NCBI GenBank assembly: GCA_013187285.1
Contig: JABMIG010000133.1
Location: 124,001-188,000 of the forward strand
Direction: 5' to 3'
From: Cyclotella cryptica
Taxonomy: Eukaryota > Bacillariophyta > Thalassiosirophyceae > Thalassiosirales > Thalassiosiraceae
Length of the DNA: 64,000 bases
Both the position numbers and the translations under genes were made by a program. Below are positions 1 to 13,343 of the stretch, one piece after another; the first letter of the stretch is position 1; every line of letters begins with the position of its first letter. The notes beneath the pieces were generated by a model. That model was not told the origin of the DNA, ran no database searches, and saw nothing but the letters and a program-made list of their open reading frames with translations.

Positions 1-162
1 CTACTTTCGCGGACCATTCTGGACCCACTTCCATTCTTTGAAAAAACCACAGAAATAAAACCACAGAAATCACACCTCGTGATACTCCACAACTACCTAC
101 CCCCCCCTCTCGCGCTGGGAACGATACAATCTATCTCTCTACAGGACGGAAATAAAGCAACC

Positions 163-676
163 ATGACGGACATGTACGATGAAAAGCGCGTGCCGGAGTT
201 TTCGCTCCCACCCTACCAGCACGAAGATCACGGAGGACCGGTGAGTAATTTATTCCCTGTTAACACGAGCTCGACGCGTCTTCCAAATGGCGGGGACGGC
301 GGTATGATTGATGTGCTCGTTCGATCGTGATTCTCCGTCCCCGCGCGTACATCACCTCGCCTTGTCCTCCACTCACCACCAACATCACTAACGTCCCCCC
401 TCACACCCATCCTAAACTCAGGGAGGATTAGGCCGAGCCAAAAATCCAGTCAAATACCTTCAATCCATCGAACAACGCGCTCGCGAACGCCAGGTGGCGT
501 ACGAGACGGTTCGTCTCCTCCGCCGAGACGTTATCGAATGTTACCGTAAGGAGGGGGTGAATCACTACGAGAATTGTAAGGAGCAGGTGGAAACGTATGC
601 GAGGGTGGTGTTGAAGAGGGATGTGGGGCAGGTGAATCCGACTTGGAGTGATCCGGGGAAGAATTATGGGGTGTGA
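163..676 (+). CDS. NDUFB10: NADH dehydrogenase (complex I) NDUFB10-like subunit, two exons
   Basis: An accessory subunit of the membrane arm of mitochondrial complex I. Exons are 163-240 and 422-676; the intron 241-421 has a GTGAGT donor and a CAG acceptor, and joining in phase 0 gives about 110 residues. The C-terminal half contains the block ECYRKEGVNHYENCKEQV, which matches the conserved block of plant NDUFB10 (WCYR.EGVNHY.KC..LV), including its two cysteines. The length also agrees with the short plant form (about 105 residues). The ATG at 163 is chosen because it gives an acidic N-terminus ending in an in-phase donor; an ATG at 172 in the same frame cannot be excluded. The start of the window lies only 162 bp upstream. 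No classical presequence is seen, which is usual for this subunit. Confidence 0.82.
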
Positions 677-3198
677 GTTGTCAAATCTTGACGGGTGCGG
701 TGGGGGAGGGGCACTTGTGGGTGGGCAGGGGAATGCAAGGTAGGGAGAAGGTGCCTTTATTTTGACAGTTCAAATTGAAAAGTACTCCTTGTGGAAACAC
801 ATGAAGAATGTGATGTGTTGGGTTTGACATACTCTGACACATGAGTGCCCCAAGTTGTAGAACATGTTGTTGTCCATGGGGACGACTCGCTCTGGATTGC
901 ACGAGGAACAGAATTACTCTTCCTCATCAAATCGTTGTAAATTAACTTTGGAATCTTATTTCATGTGCTAGTAATGACTATCTGGTTTGTATTCATGTAC
1001 TCTTATCGGAATTCACCCTACCTGCGCTGCAGACCTTCTTCGGTGTTGTCTCCTGGAATTGGTCCAAATAATCATCCTCGTGGTCATAACCCGAAAATAC
1101 AAAATACCGAGAAAAGCAGGATTTCTTGGGGTCAGTCAGTCAACTCTGAACCCACAGGAAGCTGTGTGCTGGGTGAAAATTATTGCCATGCAATCACTAT
1201 TTCACGCTGAGCATTTACAGAGATCCTATACAATGTCATATGATGTCTCCTCAAATATCACTAACGAGAACCTGATGCACTTTTGATTTTTTTCACATGT
1301 TTTGGACTACACAAGTTATGTAATAAACTATTCTATTGAAGAAAAACCTCAATGACTTGGATTTGAATGCAAATTCATACCTGATGGGGTATCTCAAAGC
1401 ATGATCATCAAGGCAAAACCTAACAATTTTGCTTGTTTTCGATTGCAAGGTGCATCAGTTTGAATACTGTATTGACCTAAATGGGAATTCCCTTAAACAA
1501 AAAACAAAGTCATGCAAAAACAAAGAATGCCACTACAAGCAGACATAAAGGATAGACAGAGCTATCACAGGAATATCATAAATAATTGTCTACAGGCAAA
1601 TGCAGGTCAAAGTTGTCAAAAACAAAGCAGCAGAATTCAAGAGATGGCTCTTTGCGTCTTGCAATACCCAAATGATACTTTTGTCAGGCTTGGCTGCTCC
1701 ATGTAGTAATATATGGATGTGTACGGTATAGATGATGAATGCCTGGGACCTTCATCATTGTGTGTCATGATGGGTGTGGCCTTTTTGAGGTGTCAAAAAA
1801 GAGGCAGTTATCAGGCCCCCGAGTCACTGCTCACGACAGAAGGAATACAGGACAGACTGCTACACGGCAATCGCGAGTCCCCGACAGTCGCGTCTCGCGC
1901 CAAGAATTCTTCGAAGTAAAGCTGCGTTATTTCTTTCGAATATTTCAGTTTTTGATCTTCGAAAAAGTCCACGATAAAGGTAATCTTTCTACGAAGCTTA
2001 AAAAAATTCATTTCCACCCCCTGTCGTCGCGTGTAAAGAGCGCGGGAGTGGCAATGGGGAAAACAACTATTGAAAGAGGATGAATTAATACTGATCGCCG
2101 CCACTCTTTACGGAAACAACGCAAGTAACCCCTCGTTGTAATCGTCGTAAATCATATTACTATCTTTGCCATCCCGTTCGATCGTGTTGTTCCATTGGGT
2201 GAGTGTGGCATATTTTCGCAGCCATCAAGGTACGATTCGTGTGACCCATCCCTTCGGATACCGTACTCTTTTTTTTATGAGCGGGTTTTGGAGGTGTCAT
2301 CATTTTTTATGTGAATTTGTGAGCTCGTACAAGCTTGTATCGACCTTGTGACGGCGAGGGGCGCGGGGGAAAAATACCGTTTCCCCCTTACATGCGTCGA
2401 ACCTAACGAGATTGCGCATGGGAACACCCTGTGGGCCTCGGGACCTCGGAATTATTCTCTTGAGACTTGACCATTATTATTTGTTGCAGACAAGTTACGG
2501 CGCGCCAATAATGCATTCCTACTCAAAACAGGACGGTCGAGGCCAATCTGACGGACAAGTCACGAGCAGATGATGGCATCGACCCGATAATGGCGCGAGC
2601 GGCCGTTGTTAGCGGGGGAAAAACAGATTTGGTTATTGGCGATGGATGACTCCATGGACACAGGGACTCTCATCTGTCTCTCCCGAGAACCCAAGTATAT
2701 TAATTGCAAACCATTAAAGTATTGATTGCATCTGCCCGAAGAACTGATATCTCTTCAGTGAATTGTTGCGTCTGTGAACATTGCTTGATCGCGTTCATCT
2801 CACGTCTTTCGGGTCGCCGTTGCGGCGGTCACGAGGCCCCGCGTTTTGAACAAAAATCTGCACCGCACCCGACAAATTCAAGGGAAGCAGTATCCGCCGA
2901 CCATTATTTTGTTGATTGTCTCATGCAGCCTTCATTAGCAAGAGTTCTGTTAATGAGTTTGATCTGTTGAGCCAGTTTCATGGGATTTGGTGCATGTGGT
3001 GCTTTTAATCTGAACTTTTCGTGATCTTCTCATGGCTACCTTTGTTCAACTTTGTTTTTCTTTTCTAAGAAATGCTGTCGCTCACATGATTTTCATTTTC
3101 CCTGCCACCGAAGCAATCCGAACCGATAAGACCCCGAACAAACTGTTTGGTCATCCTTGCCATTAGAAATCAGATAGCAGAGCAGGGTCATTATTATC
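677..3198. other. Intergenic region, no gene supported
   Basis: About 2.5 kb between NDUFB10 and the CHD gene. All open frames here are short, lack recognisable motifs and are not linked by plausible splice sites. It should hold the 3' end of NDUFB10 and the promoter and 5' UTR of the CHD gene. I see no repeat structure or convincing TATA element. Confidence 0.5.
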
Positions 3199-6100
3199 AT
3201 GTCAGAAGAAGAAGCCGCCGGGCGATCACGCCGAGCTCGCACCAAAGTTGACTATAGCATCGAGCAGCAATTCAGTGATGAAGATATTTTCGAGGAAGGA
3301 GACGAAGAAGAGAAGGTGCCAGCTTCGGCCAAGCGAAAGAGCCGTGGGCGAAAGTCCACGGGTATGGGAGTTGTTTCTTCCAGCGTTATGGATTCCGGCA
3401 TCTCATTTGAAAGATCGAAGCCGGTGTACACAGAGAGAGGGTATGATCCATCGCTGCCCCCAATCAGAGAGCGCTTCACCTTCGAACCAGAGTACGAAGA
3501 TGATGGAACGCCTAAAATCGAGTTAATTGTTGGGAGAAGACTCATCGAAGATACGAAAGATCGGACGCAGAGCTCTGGTGACGGGAGAGTCACTGCAGAT
3601 GACGATGGCGACGAGAACGAGTCTGAAGACGAGGTATCCAAGGATGGCGGCTCACCATCTCGAAGGGTTAGATCAAGATCAAACACAAAAAGCAGAAGAT
3701 CAAAGCCTTCTTCGGAGGACGATGAGGAAACAAAAGTTGCTCAATCCGAGATGGAGTACGAGTATCTTCTGAAATACAAAGGGCGCTCGTATCTACATCT
3801 CGAATGGAAGACTGCTGCTGACTTAGAATCCATGAACAAAGGCGCCAAGACCATGTATCGTAGATTTCTCAAAAAGCTCGAGGCAGGCACAGAAGAAGAT
3901 TTAGAAGATCCTACAGTCGATCCTTCGTTCACCGAGCCCGGGAGGATATTGGCAGAGGAAGAGCACGAAATCATGGTGGAGTTGACTGACAAGGAGTTGG
4001 TCAAGTGGCAAAAAGAACAATCAAAGGAGTTGGAAGAAATGGACGACGAATCAGAAGAGGACGAAGAAGGTTCCACAGCAGCAAAACTTGAGGACAGCCC
4101 ACCCGAGAAACAGGAAGTAAACATGGAGGAGGAAACTGTTGGTAAGCATATTCTACTTGAGTTTTCCATTTTTTTGCTTGCAAGCTACGAGCTCAGGACG
4201 TTCTTTTTTGGGGATTAACGAATAGAAATCGGAGAGCCTGGAACGATGACTCTTGATCAGCTCAGAAGCGTGATCAAGAGAGAAGATCCGTACTATCCAA
4301 CTTATCCAGGCTCAGATAACCCGTATCGCGATGGATATTTTACTGAGGTAAATGATTTCATCATGTCCAAACTACTCGATAGATGAACCAACATTCTATT
4401 CATCACCCGTAAATATTGCTCACTTGCTTCCTTACTTAAATGGACTACATCTATAGCCCCCAAAGAAACCACGCCCGTCCTACCTCTTTTACCAGGGGAT
4501 ATATCGTTCGTGGTTCGCAAAACGCAATCCAGGCGCATCAGTTGCCGAAATCATGCAGATGTTAGGAGATTCATGGCGCGAACTAACCGAAGATCAGCAA
4601 GCACCCTACGTTCAGCTCGCCAAGGAGGAATCCGAGCAATACGAGAAGGAAAAGATACTGCTTGAACGTGCTCAACGCCCAACGGAGGTGTGGCAGCCTA
4701 TCCGGAGATGCCAAGCGGTTCTTGACCGTTTATGTAATGATCCAATGGCATCAATATTTCTGGAACCAGTCGATACTTCTATTTACACCGATTACTTGGA
4801 CATAATTGACTCCCCAATGGACCTTGGCACCGTTCGTCAAAATCTGAAGGCCCAAAAAAATTACATGGGACCTGAGTCATTTGCGCGAGACGTAAGGAAG
4901 GTGAGACGGCTGTTGAGTCATTTGAAACTAATGATCGACTTGTTCATCCGTGTCTTCTAATTGTATTTCAATGTGATCTTTCAGATATGGAACAATTGCA
5001 AGGTACGTACAAACTCAGCAGTTCCGTCGTTTCGCGGGCCCACAACTTTCACATGTTGTATATTTTCTATATGCTTTCTTTAGATTTTCAACCAGCACGG
5101 CTCCGCCATTTGGCACGTCGCCGATTACATGTCCAAGCAATTTGAGCGTCTATATCATGCTTGGGTTTTAGATTTTCGCGATCGATACCTGCGTTGGGCC
5201 AATCCAGCAGCCAGACCCTGGGAGCCTTCCTGTCGCAGCTGCGATGGCGCGTGCAAAACACAGGACAACCTTATGGTACTTTGCGATCACTGTGATGCCA
5301 TGTATGGCATATCATGTAAGTCTTATGAATAAGTATCTTTCTCAAAGCAACAAACTATATCTTCACTCACAACGTACGGTCCTCTCTTCTCTCGAGATAG
5401 GCCTCAAACCCAAACTCAAGAAAGTACCTAAGGGTGTATGGCATTGCCCGTCATGTGCCCCAAAAGTGAAGAAGAACTTATCAGTCAGCATACTCTCTGC
5501 CGTCACAGAGCAGGCAGCAAGAAAGAGGGCAGAGATAGGAGATGCCCCTAAAAAGCAAGTGGTGAGTATTACTCCTTGAACATGGGTAAAGCTTTTTTGC
5601 AATGTACCATTTACTCTTAATGTTGAAATGTCTACAACCACAGAAACAAAAGATGTTCCTTGTCAAGTGGGCAGGCCTTGGTTACGAACATTGCACTTGG
5701 GAAACACAAGAGGACATAAATGACGACGCCATTATTGCTGAATTTCGCCGTCGCGAAGGTGTCACTCCAGAAGAACCCGAACTCGCAGAACAAGATGTTC
5801 ATCGAATCATCGAATCAGCAGTAGCTGTAACCAGGGAAAACTCTGGCGGGAACCAGGATATGGCATTATTACGATCTCAACTCTACGCTCAAACGAGGTC
5901 TTTTCAGTTTACAAAGTTCGGCGCCGATATCCCGAAACCTCTAAGGGCTGAATGCGGGCCTTTCAGCCATTCCGTAGAAGATGACCGCTTGTCAATAAAT
6001 GACACAAAGGAAGACGTTCGGAAATGTCTCAGTGAAATTGTGTACAGTGTATCGTATAGCAAACGCAACCTTATGCGCAGCCATCACTGTGCATCTTTAC

Positions 6101-9100
6101 CCCCTCTACTGTTTGAAGAGTACGATGTCGTGCTTCCGGTCACATCCAAGGGCCTTCTGCTTAACGTAGGCGAATCAAATGGAGTTGTACAGTTTCTGGG
6201 CTATCGTCAATTGCCGTCTGGCAAAGGGCCTGCTGAAGTGGCCAATCTCGTTCGCTCTTCGGGAGATCTTATCATTGCTGTTAATGGAAAAAGCACAGTA
6301 GGGAAAACTTTCACCGAAGTCATTGGCATGCTGAAAGAAAATATAGCGTATGCCTATATTAGGTTTTCTTCTTCTCCAAACAAAATCGCAGACGTGTCGA
6401 GTTGTGGCAAACTGGGTAAGTTCTACAACATTAGCATATATTGTGTTCACTCATTGAAAGAAATCAAATCGATATTCGATGAACTTCCTTGAAAACAGGG
6501 AGGTTTCTCTACAAAAACATTTCTATGAGATGCAAAGCAGACCGCCGTCGCCTTCTAGCCAAGAGGGCCTTGGCATCGGAGGCCGAGAAAGACGACAGCA
6601 GCACTTCCAGTGAAGAGCTCCCGAACGATTCCGAAAACGATTCCGATGATAGTCAGTCAGCTTCTGACCTCGAGCCAGACAGCGATGACGAGGACCTCTT
6701 GTTTGAAAAACGCGTGGATGGCAGCGAATCCAACGAAAGTGATAGCGAGACATCTCGTGGTACCGATAGCCCTATTGCAGAAGGCAAGAAACCACGTAAT
6801 GACTATCAAGATTGCGACGGTGAGGAGAAAAAGGTATCAGATACCGAGAAGACACCGGAACAAAAACCCGCATCGGCAATTACGTCCACATCTCAGTGCA
6901 AGACTGTCACACAAAGGCAAAAGTCAACACAATGTTTGGCTTTTGAGTTGTTAGGTATTGATGTTGGCTACAGTAGCGATGAAGGAGGAGACGAAGAAAA
7001 CGCATATTTCGTGAGTTGGTTACGTAGTGTTCTGCAGTGGACCGATTCATGCATTCTTATCAGGATTTCCTTTCTTGTTGTAGTTTGATGGTGTCGATGC
7101 CACGTTCTCGCCATCCAAGAAACCATCTACAGCTTTGAGAAGTCAGCCATTAAAGAGCGAGGTAGAAGCTATCTCTGTTCCTGATTGCGAAGCTGAAAAA
7201 GTCGCCCCAAGCGAAACCAACGCGTCAAAAGTGATTTACCCTGTAAAAAAGGATGAATTTTCACTAATCGGCAGAAAATCGCAGCTTCAAGTTGCTATCG
7301 CTCTTACAAACCAAGAACCAGACCCTGTTGACTTCGACAACTTCCCATTCCCGTCTTCAAAAGAAATTCAAGCCGCCAAAGCAAAAGCAGAAGCTGACGC
7401 TCGCGCGCTGGAAGAACAAAAGTTGAAAGAAGCTGCGGCCTTGAAAGAAGCCCAAAAGCCGAAAGTAAAATCAACCACCAAAGTAGAACAAGTATCTACT
7501 CTAACAAACGAAGTTGTTCACATATGGGCCAGTGCAGAAGATGCAGCTTCAACAATGGTAAGTAATTGTAGCCCCCCCTCCCTGCCCCCCCAATGAACAT
7601 TGAATTATGATCAATCCATACGTACTTACACAAACTGCATGTTTTAACAGCAAATCCCTCTTAAAGACATCCGTCAGCTGTTGAAAGGCACATATGATGC
7701 TGATCTTGGAGACGAGGCAGGCGGTTATCGGTGGCGATACGCCGATGAAGACGCAGAGGTTACCGAAACAGTCTCCTCTGGACGCGATTCTAAGAAGGGA
7801 AAGCAAGCATTCCTCCAGTTCCGGGATAAGCTTTACGACCCCAAGAAGCCTCATATTTACAAGGATGGTCATAAATTGAGAGATTATCAAGTTGATGGTG
7901 TTAATTGGCTTTCAAGTTGTTATTACAAACGGACCGGTGCAATATTAGCGGACGAGATGGGACTTGGAAAAACAGGTATGACTTGTCCAATCTCATGGTA
8001 AAAAATCATTACAGGACTCATCTGATGTGTCGAACAATTCTGTGCTGTCTTTCCGCATTCAGTTCAAATAGTTTCTTACTTGGAACACTTGTATCGTGTA
8101 GAAAAGATACATGGGCCGTTTCTAGTCGTTGTGCCATTGTCAACAGTTGAGCATTGGAGGCGCGAGTTTGAGGGGTGGACAGACATGCAGTGTTGTGTTT
8201 ACCATGACCGTCAGGTGAGAAAATGCCTTGCATCCCTATCCATGTCTCTTTTTCCTCGTCGCACTTAACAAGCTTTTCATCCAATTAAAGCGCGTGTGGC
8301 GAGATGTCCTACGTGAATATGAGTTTTACTATCAAGACCGCCCTCACACTTCAGACTACCTCAAATTTAATGTATTGGGTGAGACTAGCCATCATTATCA
8401 CTTTCTCTTTGTCTCTGTGACTATGCCCTTACCATTGGACTGTATGAGTGCTTCATAGTTACAACGTATGATACATTGATCGGTGATTTCGACGTTCTTA
8501 GCGATATTCCTTGGAGAGTCACTGTAGTTGACGAGGCTCACCGTTTGCGCAACGTCAAAGGAAAGTTGCTTGAGTGCATGAAAGAAATCAGCGCCAAGGG
8601 AACTCTAAAATATGGCTTTCAGTCTAGAGTCCTCATGACGGGTAAGTGAACTCAATTTCATAGCTTACCCTTACCAACATCGAACGTTTCTCTCATGACT
8701 CATTTGCTGTCAAATCAGGGACTCCTTTGCAAAATAACACACAAGGTGAGAACTTGTTGAGCTCACATCAGTTTTCATTCCCTTTTATGGATCACCATAC
8801 TGACAAAAGCTTGCACGTTCATATGGGACATAGAATTATGGACACTACTTAATTTCATCGAGCCTGGTCTATTCCAATCCCTTGAAGACTTCGAAGAATC
8901 GTTTGGAAATATGGCCAATCGCGAGCAAGTGGAGGCGTTGCAGCGTAAAATTTCTCCATTTATGCTCCGAAGAGTCAAAGAAGATGTGGCAAAGGACATT
9001 CCTGCCAAAGAGGAGACTGTGATTGACGTAGAGCTCACGAGCATCCAAAAACAATATTATCGTGCCATCTTTGAACACAATCATGCATTTTTGAGCATGG

Positions 9101-12100
9101 GAAGTGCAAAGACCGTTGCACCTAAATTGATGAATATCCAAATGGAGTTACGTAAGTGCTGTAACCATCCTTTTTTGCTGGACGGAATAGAGTCGCGTGA
9201 AATGGAAAAACGGCGGGAAGAATTGCAGAAGACAGGGGAGCTTGACGACAAGTCACCAGAAGAGCAGCACAACATCCTCAATGAATATGGCTATGTGCTA
9301 TCCAGTGGGAAAATGGTGCTTCTCGACAAACTCCTGCCAAAGCTACGACAGGAAGGCCACAAAGTTCTCATCTTCAGTCAATTTGTCAAAATGCTTGACT
9401 TAATATCGGATTACTGTGATTTCCGTAATTTCAACTATGAACGGCTAGATGGTCGAGTTCGTGGAAATGAACGCCAGAAGGCCATTGACCGATTTGAAAC
9501 ACAGAACGATAGCTTCATGTTCTTGTTGTCCACGCGAGCCGGCGGCGTCGGGATCAACTTGACAGCTGCCGACATTTGTGTCAGTTTACATAAATATTTC
9601 TTGTGTCACTTCCAGTTGAAATTTTCTCATACGTGTCGTGCTTCGTTTTCTGTTGCAGATAATATTTGATTCTGATTGGAACCCCCAAAACGACGTGCAA
9701 GCACAGGCACGTTGCCACAGAATTGGTGAGTCTCTTTTCTCACCTCGAAGCAGTGGTCATGACATTTGTCTAACCCTCACCCACCGTCCAATACTACTGT
9801 GTTGTACCTACAGGTCAAACAAAGGTGAGTTGTGGAGTCCTCTACTGTAGAAAGTGTATGAATACATTATGATGTCTAATCCCATTCTGGTCTGCTTTGT
9901 AGGATGTCATGATTTATCGTCTAGTGACGAGCAGGACATTCGAGCAAGAGATGTTTGACAGAGCTAGTAAAAAGCTTGGCTTAGAGCAGGCAGTTCTGGG
10001 CACGTTTGGACAAGAAAATGACGACGACAAGCCCACGTCAAAAGAGATGGAGACTCTTCTCAAGCGTGGTGCATACGCATTGCTCGAAGATGAAAATGAT
10101 GAGATCGGAAATGAGTAAGTAAAGTTTGCAAGGCACATGCTTACATCTATTCAAATTTCCAATTCCTCTCTGTTCTATATGCCTTAGGTTTGTTGCGGAC
10201 GACATTGAGAACATCCTTGCTAAGAGAACGCGGACTAGGGTCGTCGAGGGAGCAAAAACAGCCTCCTGGTTAAATAAATCAGGTTTGACTGTCACCAAAA
10301 GCAAGTTTTTGTCTGAAGCCGGGGTGCTTCACTGGATATAGACGATCCTGATTTCTGGCAGAAAGTTATGCCCGACTTTATAACTCCTGCAATTCTGATC
10401 AACAAGATTGCCGAGATGGAAGCGGCTTTTGAAAAACCAGTGAAAGGAGGTAGGCCATCCAAAACTAGGTCAGACGACAACGAGAAAGGGTTGAGCCGTG
10501 GAAATATCAAGAAGGTAAACCGTAGTGTGTTTTGCTTTGCTTGGAAATAGTTCATTAAATCCCCTTACAATCGGTATGATGCGATGTCTTAAATAGGTCA
10601 AAGAATTCATGGTTGACCTCAAGGTAATGACTGCTTTCATCGAACTTCCCTCTCTTTTCTTATGCTTTGTTATTTGTAATTGACGTCATAATTATTTATG
10701 GCCTTATCATTATTTTATCTTCAAGGGTGTAATGGAGGATGTGTTTGAACAAGATAGCGAAGATACTTTATCTGCGGCCGACAAATCGACCTGCCAGAAG
10801 CTCCTACTCATGGTATCTGTCAAAGACAAGCTATTTAGTGAGGATCAACGAAGTACTGCCAAGAAGCTGTTGGCGAGGTTGGAAGGCGACAGACGACGAA
10901 AGTGTCGAGTGTCGGAAGGTAGGGCCATTCGTTCTGGAGTAGACGATAATGATCTCGTGTTAGCTGGTCCAGGCATTCGCGAAGAGCTCTTGATAGTGAG
11001 TAGCAAAAAGAAGAGGAAGCGAGGGACTCCTCGTAAGGGCGATGATCTTGTGAGCGGAACAGAATGCAAGGAGACGCCACGACGAGATTCGGAAATAGAC
11101 GAAGACGGTTTCAAGGTACACGGAACTATTTTCACATATGAGTTCATTGTATATGAGTCTGCTCACTCTTGATTGATTTTCATTGTTGTCACTTTCACAG
11201 CTTCACTCCGATGACGAAGCGGACTGGAGCGACATCGAGAGTAGTAATACGAAATCAATCAGTTTGAAAGAGGCTCAGAGGCGTAGAGAATGGGGAGCGG
11301 GGAAAGATGAAATGACAGCTGCTGCTTTGCCATGGCCAGTCTTTCCTCGACACACGGTAACTCAAGTGCTCACTACACTTATCGATGAAGTGATAAAGAT
11401 TGATCGTGATTGTGGTGGGATGTTTTCGGTACCTGTGCCGAGAGATGACTTCCCAGATTATTACGAAATCATCAAGCATCCTGTGAGTCGGTGTGCTTGC
11501 TACAATTATCTCACTGCCTTTCATTAGCGCTTGTGTCTCATTTCACAATTTGGATTCAATTTCTCCAGATGGACTATGGTACAATGAAGAAGAAACTAGA
11601 AAATGGGGAATACCGATCAGCACAAGCAATGCAAAAAGATTTTATTTTGCTAATGCAAAACTGTCTCGCGGTATGTTTCTTGTTATCGTCTTCTATGTTA
11701 TTCTTGTTCTTATTGTGAATTGCATTCACATCTGTTGAATTCTCATCAAATTTGAAGTATAACACGAAAGATTCCGACATTGTCAAAGAGGCCAAGCGTC
11801 AAACACTCATGAGACCAAAACTCCTCAAGGATGCAGGTAAGTCAAAATGGGACAGATCTTATTTGGTTACCTATCATCTCATTCTTGTTATGTATCATCA
11901 ACAATATTCACAACGTAGCTTTGAAGAATAATCTCTTCATTCATGAAGATGGTTCAGTCATAGAGATTCATGATGATGCGACGGATGCAAAGAAGAAAAA
12001 AGGAAGAAAGGTGAAAGATGGAGCAAATAATAGTCCGATCAAAAAGGAGAAAACAAAGCTAGTTGCTTGCGGAAAGTGTGAAGGGTGTCAGAAAAAAGCA

Positions 12101-13107
12101 TGTAAGAAGTGCGACGCTTGTAAGAGAAAGAAGCGGTGCTTGCTTCGAGCCTGCTCAAATGTCAAGCGGATTGTTTTTGATTCATCCGATTGGATGCCAG
12201 GGCGCGTGGAGAAAGACGACATTGACAAAGAGTCTGATCACGAGGTTCCACCCACTGAACCAAAGGGTACACCAAAGCTTCGACTTCGAGTACAACTAAG
12301 TAATAAATCAAGTGCATCCAATAAGAGAAAGGCAACTCCCCACCGGGAGGCGAACGAACATGAATCTGGATGTGAAGAAGCCAAAGTTACATCATCTCGA
12401 AAAAGGGCACGCCTTAGCAATGGGCGGCGAGGTGCTCGCTCCCCCACACAAACTGAAATGTCAGAAGAAGAATCAGATGACTATGACGAGATGTTCGATG
12501 TGAATAAAATTGAAGCCGAGTACAAAAAACTTAAAAGGACATCCTTTGTTGAAGCCCGTAACAATTTCATGCGTCGAGGTCCATGGCGATTGCCCAAGGC
12601 ACTGGAATCAAATGAATCGAGCTTCAAGGAAGTTGCCAAAATTACACTTATCAATATCTCACGGTAAGATTTTTTTTTGTCGATTGGAGCTCCAAAAGTC
12701 AGTGATTAATACTTCCTCACAATCATAAAAGGTATGACACGTACTCAATTTTCAAGGAGCCTGTCTCGGAACCAGCTGCTCCTGGGTACTATGATATCAT
12801 TAAGAACCCGATGGATTTTGGAACCATGAAGACAAAGGTTGATAAAGGAAAATACGGTGAAGGATCAAAAGCTGCTGCCAAGTAAGAATTCGTCATTGCT
12901 CATGCTGTATTTTTTGTTGTTGCTTTAATTCCTTTTACGTCTGTCTCCACTTCCTCAAGGTTCTACAAGGATTTCCTCCTTACTTTTGACAATTGTTCCT
13001 CCTTCAACGAGGAAGGAGGAGATGTCTTAGAGGAGGCGACCGCCATTTTAGCTGCTCTCCCTGTTACTTATGCCAAGGCTTGTGCAGAAGTTCTTAGGTC
13101 ATCATGA
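3199..13107 (+). CDS. Giant CHD/SNF2-type chromatin remodelling ATPase (chromo-HMG-bromo-PHD-chromo-PDZ-SNF2-bromo-CXXC-bromo)
   Basis: An ATP-dependent nucleosome remodeller acting in the nucleus. I trace 27 exons with GT-AG introns: 3199-4141, 4226-4347, 4457-4900, 4985-5002, 5084-5315, 5401-5561, 5644-6415, 6499-7010, 7084-7557, 7651-7975, 8063-8214, 8291-8378, 8459-8641, 8719-8745, 8834-9579, 9659-9725, 9814-9824, 9903-10114, 10188-10514, 10597-10623, 10726-11115, 11201-11482, 11569-11670, 11758-11836, 11919-12663, 12732-12881, 12960-13107. Domains by approximate residue: chromo-like 184-228, HMG box 356-425, bromodomain 438-550, PHD finger 558-606, chromodomain 641-680 ([16 protein letters not shown]), PDZ-like 808-882, SNF2 ATPase from 1298 with ADEMGLGKT and [10 protein letters not shown], helicase C with [20 protein letters not shown], bromodomain 2079-2230, CXXC finger 2283-2311, bromodomain 2450-2575. 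Exon 19 has a 4-G run at 10321 where the duplicate has 5 G, which breaks the frame here. This may be a real lesion or a sequence error. Confidence 0.9.
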
Positions 13108-13343
13108 TAATTAGATTCTGGCCCAGAGAAGAATGTGTGTTTGCTTTCCCCTTCAGTAGAGAAGCTGTCTCAAATGATATAAGGTCGAATAATAGTTTCT
13201 TCATAAAATTATTTAGTAGAAAGAACAAGATACAACTAATTCGCTCTTTTCAGCTTTGAAGCCTAAAACATTGCATTTGAGAGGGAGTTATCCATCCAAC
13301 ACAAGATTCTACCGTAAAAACCGGATTATAACACCCACCACTC

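Noticed and set aside
1512-2104. Overlapping short open frames on both strands upstream of the CHD gene
   Set aside because: No motifs, no consistent splice joins, and several frames open at once as expected by chance.
3252-3686. 144-residue minus-strand frame
   Set aside because: Antisense shadow of the serine/acid-rich first exon of the CHD gene.
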